Positions 37,825 to 51,830 of a DNA stretch of 64,000 nucleotides are shown in pieces. Position 1 is the stretch's first letter, and each line of letters begins with the position of its first letter. The stretch spans positions 5,332,001 through 5,396,000 of the forward strand of contig OZ004589.1 of NCBI GenBank assembly GCA_963924555.1, read 5' to 3'. The DNA comes from Crambe crambe (Eukaryota; Porifera; Demospongiae; Poecilosclerida; Crambeidae). The notes beneath the pieces were generated by a model that saw only the letters and a program-made list of their open reading frames with translations, was not told where the DNA came from and ran no database searches. A program made the position numbers and the translations under genes.

Positions 37825-40800
37825 CTAATTATTTGATTCTGGATTTATTTCAGCCAGTAAGTCTTTCTTAAGTTCATCTTTCATCTTCTTCAGGGTTTCA
37901 TTGTGTAATAGCTGTATATAAAAATCAAATAGGTACAAGTCCACACTGACTGCAACAATAGAATAATGTCCAAAAAAACAAACAAAAAAACTCTGGTGGT
38001 CTAAGCATGCCATTTTCCCTATAGCTTTGCTAGGAGTGAGACTATAGGTGTCACATAAAAATAGGTCCCTTTTTGGTAGCTAGCTATATACATTCTGACA
38101 GTGCTCAAATTAGCTAATGGTCTGACAACTGACATTGTCAGGCCAGCCCCTTAGTTAAATGTTTGCATGCTGTCACACAGATGGAGAAGTTTTGAGTGTG
38201 ATATTGATAGGCTTTGGTAGACTAAACTCAATATTATAGTCTAAAGATTCCGGTATTTAAAAAAATTATTGTTTAGTCTCAATTTTAATTTGAGCACTGT
38301 TATCATAGCAGTTGACCATGAAAAATTGATGTAGAGATAATCCGACTTCTTCATCAAATCATGTTTATTAACAGAGTAATGCGTATTAACTAAGGACTAT
38401 CACATCATATCATGGAGACTCTGTTCCTTTAGGCTAAAAATTAACAAGCTGTACCTTGAACTCCTCTATTTTTATTTCACAATTCAATACAGTTTTCTCC
38501 ACATTGGTAGTATCCATGGTCTCAGTTTTATCTCTGCTTTGAATGGATGGAGAGAGTCCATTCCTAATGTCCTCTATTTCACTCTCTCTTTTCTGTAATG
38601 ATTATGCATATCATGATACTGTTGCATGGCTGGAATATCCCCCCTCCCTCCCTCCCTCCCTCCCTCCCTCCCCTCTCCCATAGGATATGGATGGTATAAC
38701 CAGATCCATGACTGAACAATATTTAATTGGTCTGTCATTTTTGGCTACCAGAATTTAAAATTAGCACTATACATAACCTTTTTATAGGATTGCAAATCTT
38801 CAATGATCTTCTTGCTGGCTTCAAGGTGTTTAGTGACAAATGGAAAATTCATGCAGCTAGCAATTTTTCTGTGGCACTTGCAAAACAAACTCCTGCTTTT
38901 GACTGGAACTAGATTCTCAAAGTCGATCACCCACTTCACCTGATGATGGAAATAAATTAGAGACAATTATCGTAACAGTTTCATAAATCTATTTCCCACA
39001 CCAGAAGGATCACCTATGGTGGATGGTGGTACATGGTATGTATGACATCATGTCATGTACACCCACGTAGCTAATACATTGCACGCATGTGCAGGTGTGA
39101 AGAAAGAAAAAAACAACAAAAAAAAACAACAACAGAGTATATATACCTAGCCACCAGCCGTTACTTCAGTGGATTCAAGCAGAACATGTACAAATCTCGG
39201 AGAATGGACCAAAGAAAGTAACAAACACATAAACAACAGAGACGAAAGAGAAGAGAAATTCGACTACATGCCAGAAAGGTGAGGGTGATGAGATCAAAGA
39301 CTATACAGACTTTGCATGGAAGTGAACATTTGAGAAGCCAATCAGAGGGAAATGAATATATCACTTCTCAAATAAGTTGATAAATTGTAACTCGTCACAG
39401 GAATTGGCATTTGAATTATCTATTTGACATTAAACATACATGAGTCCAGACCCTTCATTGATTAGCTATAATTGAATTTCAACAGTGTGCATTACTCATA
39501 TTTCCTTATAGCTACGTAGCTAGCTACCATTGCCGAGGCATAAGTCTTTTTTAAAGACTAACTTGTTATGGTGATTATAACCATGAATCAATATGGCTTT
39601 TATCCTAGAAGTAGCTATCACACACAACATAATTATAGCTACATGAATAGCTAGCTATATACCCTTTTTGCTCTTTTTCTGAGATCTGCATTATCTTGTA
39701 TATCCTTCACATCACCAACAGCTAGACCAGTCTACATTTAAACAGAGTCAGTTTAGTGAATTATTAACATGTAGCTAGCTACAACCAAGTTACCAGCATA
39801 TTTGAGAGCAAAACTGGTGTAAGAATAATGAAGACAATCCATACAATCTGTGCAGTTCTAGGGAACGTCTGTATTTGTCCTACAGGTGATGAAGGGTTTT
39901 CTCTCTCCACGTTATTATAAGATAGGTCAAATATATCTTCATACTGAAGCTCTCCAATTGTCATGGTGATCACCTTCACAAGCGTACTTCCGAATTGGAA
40001 AAATGGTGATTTCTGTTAGGAAAAACACACAAAATACATGAGAATTGCATAATTTATTTTCACATAGATACTTACCTCTTTTCGGGAGTCAAAGAATACT
40101 ACTGAAAATACTACAGATGTGCCCAAACTTAAGAGTAAAGCAAATAGTACGAGTTTGGTGAAGGTTATAGTGATAGTTGAGTATATAATGGTATACACTC
40201 CAACTAATGGAAGCTTCGATGTCAGTAATATAAAGTAGATCCATCCATATGTGACTGCAAATAATCCTATATGCAATTGCCATACAGTTGGGCATCCACT
40301 GCCCGGAGCCAAAAATATCGATAGTACAAGAACCAGTGAACAAATGAATGCAGGCAGACGGATCATCTTACTCAGAACATTTCTTAATATATATATCTTT
40401 TGGTGCCACTGGAGGATGAACAATATGATTATGGACACCAGATCCACCAAGAGATGTAACAAGACGACAATGAAAGTGATGGCTCCAGTCAGAAGGATGA
40501 TCCCTGTCAGAGACCACATAATTTTAAAAGGATAGCAGGATAGCTATTGTTTGCTAGTATTTTGCTATTAAGATATCCAAGGGGAGATGAATGTTCCAGG
40601 TAGCATTTATTTTCAACCCTCAGCTCTCAAAATAATTATTATCAGAGAGAGTGTTAGCATTCTCTATGTAGCTAGGGATGGCAGGTCATAAGATAGAAAT
40701 CCTTCTTTCTCCAGTGTCCTATACAGGTTCTCGAAACACTATAGCTAGCTACTTTAGCTACACAGAAGAGGGCAAAACTCATTTTGATAGTATGAAAAAT

Positions 40801-43800
40801 CAGATTTGACTTTTGTTAGCTATAAAATGATAGCAGTAGCTACGTAGCTAGCTACTGACTCAGATTCTAGCCCTACATTTCAGCTCACTTGCTATATAGA
40901 CAGTGATCCAGCCAGAAATTCAGGGCGTAATGATATCCCTATGAAATTATTTTATTTGGAGAGATTTTTTGCACTCATAATAGTTATGATAGCTTTAGGG
41001 TGAATATGGAACACACATGTCCTTAGCTATAATATTTAAATGATCATGAATTATAGTATACCTATAGTTCTGTGTATTTCTTACCAACATCCCCATCAAT
41101 TTCAGCGTTATTGATGGTAAAATTTGATGAATTTAAACCTGCAATATAAAGATGCATAGGTGATTGTAAGTGAATACTTATCTATTCAGCTCTTCACTTC
41201 ATTTAATTAGCATGCCTACAGTGTAATAGCTATACACAGCATGCATGATTGTTTACTGTTTAGAGTTATGAAATCATTTATTGTTGTTAAAAAGTGAAGT
41301 ATGTACCCATGACTGACTCACTGCAGATATCCAGTAATGGGTGGTTTAGAACCTGAATTAGTGCTGATAATGGACCGAGGAAACACATATACCCGAAGAG
41401 TTGGATGATGTATAGAATGAAGCCAAAACCAAGCCACTTGTACTGCAACCAATTGCGTACTATTGGATGCTCCAATAAAGCCAATCGTTTATTATCAACC
41501 TGTGTGTGTGTGTGTTGTGTGTGTATTGTGTGAACATACGTGCGTGTGCGTATGTGTGTGTGCATGCATGTGAATGTGTGTGCATACGTATGTGTATGTG
41601 TGTGAAAAAAATAAATGATCAATGAACTTCATGCAGAGACTTGGTGGGTACACTAACTTTCATTGAGGACTTAATGCTTATAATAATGTACCAGCATTAT
41701 TAACTATGTAGCTAGATAGCTACAATTTTCAAACTATCATTATTTGATGCTGCTCTTAATTGTCAGTGGTTGTAGCTAGGTTGTATTAGCTAGCTAGAAA
41801 TAATTAGCTATATCAATCTTAAGTTTATGAACTAACCATGACTTCCATAGGATCTGGTAAAATATATTGAGTGCATCTTTTCTTTGAAGCTTCACAAACA
41901 TTTGGAGATTCGGCATCATGATGATCATCACTATTAGCATAAGAAAAATGATCTCTAACAAGTTTGTCTTTAAAAAGACTTGATGCCTCGGCATGTAGTA
42001 GACTTAGCTATAATGCATTATTATTTTGATTTTCTTTTGTGCTGTGTTTACCTATATAATTATACTGAAGAAGATCTTATTTTATTCTATAATTATCACA
42101 TCAATGACTTTCTATGCTGTAGCAAACTAATATAGTTAGTGGCTAGCTATAGCTTGTTTGCTTAGCTTTGTTGGCTCTTTCTGCTTTTCCTCAGGACTTT
42201 TAACCTACTTGTGACTTTGTAGCTTCTGTTCTTGATTAACTTTCTTGTAGGCTCTCTTGCTGCCTTTTCAGACGATCATCTGTCATAGCTTTCAAGTTTG
42301 TACTAGCTCTCGTTAACTGCTGAGCTGAAGGTCAAGGTCACGTGCATTCATTTGCACGTGCTACTAATAGGACGTCCAGGAATAGGGGGGCAGGGGGGCC
42401 ACTGCCCCCCCCCCCAATAATAATAGGAAGAGCTAACTTGAGTATATTGAAAGTAAAAATATAGCACCAAGGACCAAGCACCAAGCAATTAGCTACATGC
42501 ATGAATGCTGTCATTGCAGTGTGATGTTATCAATTCCACTGCTGACTGTTATCTAATCCATTTTTCGTAAAGAAAAAACTGAAAATCTTAATTTGTGATA
42601 TTGCCAAAGAATTTATTCAATGTAATGACAGAAGGATTTACTTTGGACATTTTTAGATATTAATTTTGCTGCTATTATAATTATTACTGTGATTAACTTC
42701 TTATTGTTCCTGCCCCTCCAATAAATTTCCTATTCCTACTCCACTGCATTGTGTCAAGAAGTGGTTGCAGTTGAAGGATGATGCTTAAACATCTACATTA
42801 AACTAGTAGCTAGCTAACTTACGTAGTTATCATGGATGTCTAAATTACATGTCATAATGATAGCTATTCACGTACGTATTATGCTTCTCACCGCTCATAA
42901 TGCTTGTCTAATAACTTGAAATTATACATCATTTCAGATTCTCCAGTATCATCTGAACAATCGTAACTTCTATTTAATGCTTCTTTGGCAACATCTGCAA
43001 TGGTAAGCAATACAAATAGTCATTAGAATTTATTTAGTCTAAGAAGTGGAATATAATGGTAGACGTCCAATCAACTTGTATACATATATGTAGGGACATC
43101 AGTTTTCAAGGAACCAAACCATACTGCTAGTATTGAACCTTTGAAGAGTGGAAACCTCTTTACGTATTAAGGAAAATAAGGGCAGACAAAGTGTCCACCA
43201 TATATAGCTTCCACTGTATTTGCACAAGAGTCCATAGCTATACATACATGCATGTGTAGCTAACTTACATACCTGGCATTTTTCGTATTAAGTGGTGGAA
43301 TAATACCATTTCTTTGCCATCATCAGAGGTAAGTACTTCACTTAGTGGTGTCAAGATATCTTCACCATGCCTCACAAACAAATATGCAAGCTCTCTTCAT
43401 GATGCAGATGGGAATGAAAATTCTTTGTAATCCTTTGTATATTAATGGTGTGCTATTATATATACTTACTTGTCTTCCAAGTCTATGATCACTCTTTTAA
43501 GAATGGAGTGATGGACTCGTATTCCATTGACTAACATCATTTCTATGACATCTTTTCGTCTGACACTTATTGCAGCATTCAGAACTACTTCCTGTATTAA
43601 TTATACAGTGTGAAGTTAATTTTAGCTGTCAAGCTGCCAAAGGAAATTAGCTCTAGACTGTCATGTTGAACAACTTGTATGGTCTGCCACAAAGAAGCAG
43701 TGTTGTTAAGCTACATCTGCACAGAAGTCTATCATACTCTTTTTAGATAATGATAATACACAGTTTCCTCCTACGTATGTGTACAAAATAACTATTATGG

Positions 43801-46800
43801 TTGAGTTTCCTTCAGTATAATATTATTGGTGCATGATTTCCTTTACGTATAACAGTCTAGCCAGCACAACCTGATTCTTTATCATCAATGTTGTACTGTT
43901 TCCTTATCCGTGGCTAGATCAGCTACAACACAGCAAACTAGACCTATGAAGTAATTGCATTAAAACTGATTACCATAATTATCGGGTAACTTTCAAGTAA
44001 TAATTCATTTTCGGTTATTGAACACAACGATGGCGATGATTTTTAATTATGGTATGGATATGAAGCTTATCTGAAGAGAGTGGTGTACTATGGATGTCTT
44101 TTAGCTAGATTATCTGGTCTGTACATAACCATGTGATATAGCTAATGATTTTCCCACAAAACTTACACATAAATCAGTTGTAATAACAGTTCTCTGGGGC
44201 AAACTTAATTGCATATTTCCATTGTCAGATATAGTGCTGTAATACAAGGGTATATAGTTAGTACTTAGCCAATTATAGGAAAGGGGTCTTAGATGAGTGG
44301 AGGGACTTTGGAGCTTATGTATTAGGAGGGGAGGGGTCTTATAGACATGCAAAGTGGAGTTGGATAGGAGGAAGAAGGAACAAAGGAAGTAAAGTTACAT
44401 ACATACAATAATACATACCAAAACAGTCTTCTGATGATATCATAGGAACTGTTGTGATCAATTGCAAGGCACAGTGCATTTTTTCCTTGTCCATCCATCA
44501 CATTGAGGTCTACAATGTAGCCTCTGTCATGATTTATACAGTTTGCACAACTATCAAAACCTATAAAATGAAGATTTAATGACCAAAGGACCAAAGATTT
44601 GGTGCTATGGTGATCTAATACTATGACGACACTGGGACCTTTTTATATACATATTACTATAATGCAAGAATCTGACATTTAGGACTGTAATTTAGAAATA
44701 GCTATATAAACTGTATTATTCTTACTTGAGCTGAACTTCAAGTCTACCAGAAAGGCTACATGGAGAGGTAAGTTGGTTTCCAGGGCCATATGTAATGCTG
44801 TTTTCTTCTCATCGTTACGAGCATTGAAAATCCTATAGGTATAACACAAACACTGTTATGTACTTCCTTTTTACTACAAGAGTACAAGGACACCACATGT
44901 ACTCTGGCTACATAGCTGTCTGTGCTTAGAAGCCAAATTGACATAGCTACTGTGTGGTGCTTTAATTAAGTTAGAAGCATGATTTAAAATCTTTTTTTCA
45001 TTTCTAGCTAGTTTGAAAGCAAACTTCACATTGTCTTATACATTGTACATAACTTGCAGACTTAGCAGGAATTTCTCAATAATAGCTATAGTCAATCAAC
45101 CTTTGCATGAATTACACAATATATCACTAGCTGCATGAGCTCCATTAATTTTGGACTTACTTGGTTAGGTCCAGGTCTGATTTTAATAGCAGAGTTATCA
45201 TTTCATTGAAGTCAAGGAACGATATTTTGCTTGCTATAGCATTGTGAATAATAGTGTTCCCTTTACCATCTATTTCTCCTGCAATTCTACCTGAAAAGAT
45301 TAATATAAACTGACATCATCAATTATTAGCTAGCTGGCTATAGTTATTGGAGTGGAATAAAAGCAATGTGTGAACAAGAGCTGTTATGGAGGCAAAATGT
45401 TATGGCTGTGAATGCTAGTGCATGTGTATTTGCTATTACATACATTTGGAAACTTCTAGGATCATATTTGCTCTTCTGGCCTTCCCAAGTTTCAATGCAA
45501 AATTGACTCCTGAAAGACCGCATCTATTGACCATAGAGAGAGGATCTTCATCATGGGGTGATGTCAAAGATTTTACATGTCTGCATGTGTGACTGTGATA
45601 ATAATTAATGGAAACATTTAGCTATTATATTTTCTATAATCGTTGAATTATCAAATTGCAACCTCAATATACCTTAGGCTCTCAAGAACTTCACAGGTTT
45701 TCTTGAAGTCAATATCTGGTCCAAAATACTTTGCTGCAAGATGGATTGCACAATGTCCATCTGTATCTTGCTTAGCTGTAGTAAAACATACGTACAACAC
45801 TATTGAACTATTGAACAATAATTACACATGTGTCACTTACTGATCATTTTCTGATAATTATCATGTTTGTGTTGGCAGCGACTTTTCATCAAAGTACCTT
45901 GTAGTAGATTACATGCAATAACTTATCAGGTTCTGCTAATATATATATACTTACTTGTATAGACCTTCAACATTATATCAAGTTGCTTGAACTTATTAAG
46001 TGAAGCTGCAAGCAGTATGGGGGTTCTTTTTTCCTCATCTTCAAACTCAATGCTACAGTACATTACAATAAATGAAATAAATATGGCACTCATGTAAATA
46101 ATAATAATAATTGACTAGCTACCAATCTTTACAGACTTAATATTTTTGTGGAAAGTGGCAAATTATAAGACTAATCATTAGCTGTTACCATGGTTTTCCA
46201 AGCTTATTCACGACCTTGGCGAATTCTTCATCTGAGTAAGATTCACTTCTCACTATTTGATGCAGGACAGTGGATGCTTTTATCACATGTACTACATAGT
46301 GATACAATTGGATGGGTAGAATAATCAGCTATTAAGTAGCTACTTAGGTGATATACCTGGATTACACTTAGCAAGAATGCCGAGTACAATTTTTGGATTG
46401 TCAAGTTTCACTACCCTCTTCATCAAACGCTCTACACTTGCTGATGATCTGGTGGGTACATTGCATTATAATAACAATAGATCAGCTATGGCTATGTATA
46501 GGGTTACAATGGTTTTTTGAAGTGTGACAGCTGTACAAGGACACATTCTTCTGCTCCATTCAAAATGGCAACTTCACATGATGTTAGTCCTTGATGGTTG
46601 ATCACAGTGGGATCTGTAATATTATGCAGGAAATACTACTCTTGATTTCCAGGAATCAACTCACCAGCTCCATTGTCAAGCAATATCTGAACATTAGCTT
46701 TCATGTTCTCTTTACAAGCAAAATGTAGCGGTGTCATGCCCTCAATATCACCTCCATTGATATCCAGTTTCCTACAATATTGTGCAATAGAAACTTTCAC

Positions 46801-48391
46801 CTATAGCTAGTACGTAGCTAGCCTTAGATATAGCTGTTTGCAATAATAGTATTTGAGTAACCAATTGAATTACGACTATACATTTTTCCTTGACGAGGAT
46901 CTAAGATATCTTGAATGATGTCTGGAGATGAGAGCCATGCTGCCAGATGTAGAGCATTTCTTTGCTGATCTTTATCACAAACACTTGGATCTGTATACAT
47001 GGATGACAGTCATTTAACATTCTACATGACTGTATACCTTTCTGTTATGAATTATATTAGCTATATTTATTCTTACCTGCACCCTTATCTAGAAGTATCT
47101 TAACTGCATCCTTATTATTGCATTCCAATGCAGTGCTGAGTGGAGTCCAGTTGTGTCTGTTCGGCTTATTCACTAACTCCTTGCATCTCTCTTCCCTGTA
47201 ATGATGTATAATGATGTAATCATAATATGTAATTAACAGAGATGCTTCAGGATGAGCAGAAAGATTGGCCGAAAGATTCCAGTCTGAGATAACACAACCA
47301 AACAAATAGCAACCAACAAAAAAATTAATAAGCAAATTGGTCCATGCATGTATCATCAAATATCTATCTAATGTAATGGACACAGTAGATATGAGTATGA
47401 ACTACCATGCATACTGATATGGGTAACTTTAGAAGCTGAACTGAGACTAATTACCTTTCTAAAAAGCAATGAATATTGTTAACACTGGCAAAATGTTGCA
47501 TCAAATAAGGTGCCAAGAATGTGTCAACTAAAAATTAATTATTTTAATGCCAGACTTCAGTCGGTCACTGAGCTGAGGCTGCTAATGCTATAATATTGTA
47601 TAATTATAAAACTATTCCAAGAAGCAATAAATATGATTAGCTATGTGGCTACCAAGAATAGGTGAATAATAATACTAATGGCTTGAGTGACATATCAGAC
47701 TTTAGACACTGAGCTGAGTTTATCCCATAATGCTAATTCTGATGGTAGCTATACCAAGAAACAATAATCATAATGGTAACCAAGAAACGGCTAATCATAA
47801 TGCTACGTAATTATAAATTCGAAAAGTATGTAGCATGATGACATGATGACAATAGTAAATGATAATAAATCAGGATCTAGAAGTTGTTATATATAATACG
47901 TATCTAAAGTAGAAACATACGGTAATGAATGCAATAGCAGCTCCACAACTTCTCCTGTTCCAAGCATACAAGCAAAATGCAAAGGACTTGAATGTGTGTC
48001 ATAGTCACACAGAAAATCTAACAAAGTATTAGGCATTCATTGCAGTCAAATGAAAAGAATGAGCTAACCTGCATCATTTTGAATCAATATGTCCACCACA
48101 TCAGTTTGTTCATAGAGAACAGCATAATGGAGTAGAGTAAAACCTTTTCTCTTGATCCGATCATACCTATACTGAAAACATTCCTCAACAAAACCAGGTC
48201 TTTTATCTGTGGCATTAATAAACTCTGGAACGTTGCAATTTTCTTGTATGATACGTAATGCTTCCTCATGCTTTCTTGTTTCGAAAAACTAAGTAAGTAT
48301 AACGAATCATTATCTATAGCTATAGCTAAGATATTGAATACTATACCTCAATAATATGGTAGAAAAGTGAACTGAAGTCTTGATCTTCCAT
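37825..48391 (-). CDS. Gene D: TRPA-like ankyrin-repeat cation channel, complete
   Basis: Close paralogue of gene B in opposite orientation, about 1225 aa. Exons, 5' to 3': 48391-48347, 48288-48069, 48017-47921, 47195-47077, 46990-46882, 46771-46665, 46613-46508, 46448-46357, 46291-46189, 46052-45955, 45897-45841, 45775-45673, 45592-45444, 45290-45161, 44832-44726, 44560-44419, 44236-44167, 43591-43470, 43394-43273, 42994-42892, 41978-41837, 41499-41322, 41138-41085, 40503-40076, 40012-39794, 39731-39663, 38939-38778, 38592-38455, 37911-37825. Exon sizes equal those of B except exons 1, 11, 13, 16, 21 and 29, which differ by multiples of three. The start is MEDQDFSSLFYHIIE. The order is ankyrin array, S1-S6, the pore MTIGELQYEDIF, TGLAVGDVKDIQ, then a charged helical tail. 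No stop or frameshift was found, so it is probably functional. Homology with B extends upstream of the start and just past the stop. Confidence 0.9.
38641..38674. repeat. (CCCT)n tract in gene D intron 27
   Basis: A run of CCCT units on the plus strand. Gene B intron 27 has a related GGGA-rich tract at 19217-19258, so the microsatellite predates the B/D duplication. Confidence 0.8.
39663..41499 (-). other. Gene D channel core: S1-S6, pore and TRP-like helix exons
   Basis: On the minus strand, exon 22 (41499-41322) encodes LALLEHPIVRNWLQYKWLGF and S1. Exon 23 (41138-41085) gives the loop SLNSSNFTINNAEIDGDV with NSS and NFT sequons. Exon 24 (40503-40076) carries S2-S5, nearly identical to gene B. 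Exon 25 (40012-39794) has the pore MTIGELQYEDIFDLSY and S6 WIVFIILTPVLLSNML. Exon 26 (39731-39663) has TGLAVGDVKDIQDNADLRKR. Confidence 0.9.
41499..41602. repeat. (GT)n tract next to gene D exon 22 acceptor
   Basis: Imperfect GT/GTAT repeats abut the exon 22 acceptor of gene D (read as CACACACACAG on its sense strand). Gene B has CACGCACACACACACAG at the same acceptor (about 16902-16935). Confidence 0.85.
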
Positions 48392-48928
48392 GCCCACTAA
48401 CTTTGATTTATGATAGGATTCTACAAGAAAACTTGCTATTGTCCCAGTAAACTTTAACTTTGTTGTAAGAGTGCTAGCTAGCTTGCTTGCATAGAGATAT
48501 AACTGCTAAACTGCTAATGACTAGTATATTTATACTGGATACATGCAGTACGACACACATATGTAGCTATACGTACACTGTATGGTTTTTTGATTATCCA
48601 CTCTGCAGGATACACTTACAACTTTTGGGTACAATGTCATGCACAGTCATTACTATTTGGTTGCAAGTATTATGGCACGACGCAGGAAGGAATGTCACTC
48701 TGTTTATTGTAGCTACTCTATACATGCAGCCAACCATACAGGAAGTGACAATAATTATTACTTACTAGCATGCTCACTTGTGTCAGGATTAGCCTATGAC
48801 ACTTTACGTAGTTATTATGTAATGGTACAACCATCTTCCCACAAGTAGCTACATGTATATACTAATGATAGCCACATCCATAGTTCATGCTACAGCGCTA
48901 GCCTACAGCCAAGAATTCTTGTTTAAAG

Positions 48929-49400
48929 TATACCTATTACTATGAATCTTATCAGACCTATTACTATCATGCATGGTACAAGAACTTAGGACAGATGTGC
49001 ACATATTTCCTCTTAAGAATGTGTATGAATGCACTCCATAGAGAATAGAGATATTTATAGCATCTAGCATCAGTAGTTTTTTGAAAGCTCTCCTGTGGGA
49101 ATCTATTACTATGAATCTTATCAGACCTATTACTATCATGCATGGTACAAGAAATTGTGTCAAACTTAGGACAGATGTGCACATATTTCTTCTTAAGAAT
49201 GTGTATGAATGCACTCCATAGAGAATAGAGATATTTATAGCGTCAGTTTTTGAAAGCTCTCCTGTGGGAATCCTATTACTATGAATCTTATTTAATTCTT
49301 AATCATGCATGATACAAGTCAAACTTGTGAATGTGTATGAATGAGCTCCATAGTAGAGAAGAAATATTATAGCAGCAATTTATGAATGCTGTCCTACATC
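48929..49400. repeat. Tandem repeat of about 170 bp, three units
   Basis: Units begin near 48929, 49102 and 49272 with CTATTACTATGAATCTTAT and contain GCATGGTACAAG and GAATGTGTATGAATG. The first two are near-identical; the third is degenerate. Overlapping short open frames here are repeat artefacts. Confidence 0.85.
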
Positions 49401-49707
49401 AGAAACCATGGAAATTTCACAATCCAAATCCAATAGGGAGGAGAGTTGGAGAGTTTATTCTCACTGTATGGGTCTAAAATTACACCTGATTCATCATCCT
49501 ATACTAGTGTCCTATATATTTGTGTAGCATTCCTCGGCTCTATTGCATGGCTGAAATGGAATCAAGAAGAAGCAATTGCTTTGTGATAACAGAATGATAT
49601 GATCAACATTTCCAGACATCACTCCTGTGGAATCCTATAATTAGCTATCATGTGACATAGTACTTACAGTATGAAAGGTACTAAAATTAATAAGTTTTAG
49701 AGATATT

Positions 49708-49990
49708 GGCATTCGGATGCAAAGTTGAGTGGAGTCCAGTTGCATGTGTTTGGCTTATTCAATTCCCTAATGATGTCAATAGCTACACAGTAAAATTAGC
49801 TAATGCAGGTTCAAAAAGATGTTTCAAGAAGAGCAGAAAGACTCCAGTCTGAGACAACACAACCTAACAATTGTCAAAAAAATTGTGCATGCAGTAGCTA
49901 TATCATCAAATCTCTATCTCATGTAATGGAATGGAATGGACATCTCATTTTTCACCACAGACTCCCTCATTGGCCCATTATTAACATAAG
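49708..49990 (-). pseudogene. Fragment of B/D-type channel gene: exon 4 and intron 3
   Basis: On the minus strand the segment 49771-49708 reads like exon 4 (NKPNTCNWTPLNFASE) and is followed leftward by unrelated sequence. The adjoining 49790-49960 matches intron 3 of gene D at 47235-47385 (GCAGAAAGA, CCAGTCTGAGA, ATCATCAAAT). The exon is truncated and no downstream exons follow. It is a dead fragment left by duplication. Confidence 0.7.
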
Positions 49991-50639
49991 CAATGACAAT
50001 ACAGTAAGTAATTTTATATGTGATGGGATTAAAATATGTATATGAAGCATATGAGGTCAAAAGTACAGACATCTTGCTTGAACATAATATTATGGTAATA
50101 CACATTAACCATATGAAGTAATCAGTTGTGAAGATCTTGCTGGGGCACAGGATAAAGGGATTCGAGTTTATAGCCTATAATTTTTAACAAAATTAATGTA
50201 GAGGTAGTTTACGAAGCTGCTCCATTTTAGTTCATCTAGCTACAGCAGTTTACTGTGCATTCATACATGTTTATAAGAGGAAAATGCATGTGTCCTTATA
50301 CTAATGATGAGATAGTACATCATACTACATGTAGGTCTGATAAGATTTATAGTAATAGGATTCTCACAGGACAGAATTCAAAAATTGCTGATGCTCAACT
50401 ACCTTAAAGCATGTCCAATAGTAGCTAGCTCTTAAGATGTGGCTGATACAACTTCTTGCAACATAATGAAAATTGATAATTAACTAAGTATAGCTATAGC
50501 TAATACATGCATTAGTATTCCCACACAGGACAGTTTTTAAAATGTTGGTGTTATAGCCACATTATAGCTAATAATTATCTCTAGGCTACACTTTCTATGG
50601 AATTGTATAGCTAAGAGGAAAATAATATGTAGCTATGCT

Positions 50640-51830
50640 AGTTTGAAGTTGTTGTTTTTTGTTGTTTTTTTTTCAAAACAAGAAAGCACGAGGAAACATT
50701 GCATATCATACAAGAAAATTGCAACGTTCCAGAATTTATTAACACCACAGATGAAAGACCTGGTTCTATTGAAGAATGTTTTTGGTATAGGTATGATCAT
50801 ATCAAGAGAAAAGGTTTCACTCTGCTCCATTATGCTGTTCTCTACGAACAAACTGACGTGGTGGACATATTGATTCACAATGGTGCAGGTTAATTAGCTT
50901 ATTCTTTAATGCCTAATACTACCTACTTCTTTGCTAGATTTTCTGTGTGACTATACACCTTTGCCTTTTGCTTGTATGTCACCGTTAATGTGTCTCTGAG
51001 TGGAAATCTAGGAATGCTCACTTGGAACGGAACAAGTTGTGGAGCTGCTATTACATTCATTACCAAAATTATGTTTCTACTATAGAGAGGCTAACCACTT
51101 CTGTCACTTATTGTATAAAATAATCATGTCATCATTGTTGATTTTTGTGGTTAAATCTGTGTGCATGTGTTTAATTACTTTCTAGAGCTTGCTGTATCAT
51201 GTTTCTTTCTATCTCAGTCAGTCAGTGTTGTGATTCATGCATGCCTGTATTTCTTTAGTGTATGAAATATTGATTCCAATAACTTCTTTATAGCTAAACT
51301 GTTACTGTATAGGCAAGTATAGTAGCTATTGAGATTTGATGATCACTGCATTCATGGCCCTTCACCTTGGAGAATAATTAGCTGTTTCTTGGTAGCCACA
51401 TGATTATTATTTCTTGGTATACTATCAGAATTAGCATTATGGAAGCGTCTAAAGTCTCATATGTCACTCATGCCATAATTAACAGAGTGTCTAGAGTACC
51501 GGCAGACTAGGACATCAAATTAATACTATGAACCTATTCTTGGTATTGGTAGCCACATAATCATATTTATTGCTTCTTGGAATGGTAGCTAGCTATACCA
51601 TAATGTTTGATATTATAATACAATATTATAGCATTAACAAATTCATCATTGGTAGCAGCCTCAGCTCAGCGACTAAAGTCTGGTATTAAAATAATTAATT
51701 TTTAGTTGACACATTCTTGATACCTTAGCTATTAGCTAATTTGATGCCAGTGTTAACAATATTCATTGTTTTTAGAAAAGTAATTAGTCTCAGCTCAAAA
51801 GCCATCACCCATACCACTATGCATGAGTTC
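50640..51830 (+). pseudogene. Fragment of B/D-type channel gene: exons 2-3 and intron 3
   Basis: 50677-50888 matches exon 2 of B and D (TLHIIQENCNVPEFINTTDE; GFTLLHYAVLYEQTDVVDIL) and ends at a GT donor. Degraded exon 3 follows at 50937-51064, disrupted by a 60-bp insertion with frame loss. Sequence to about 51830 matches gene D intron 3 in inverse order (GTTTCTTGGTA, CAGAATTAGCATTATG). There is no exon 1 and no exon 4 onward, so it is a pseudogene. Its orientation is opposite to gene D. Confidence 0.8.
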
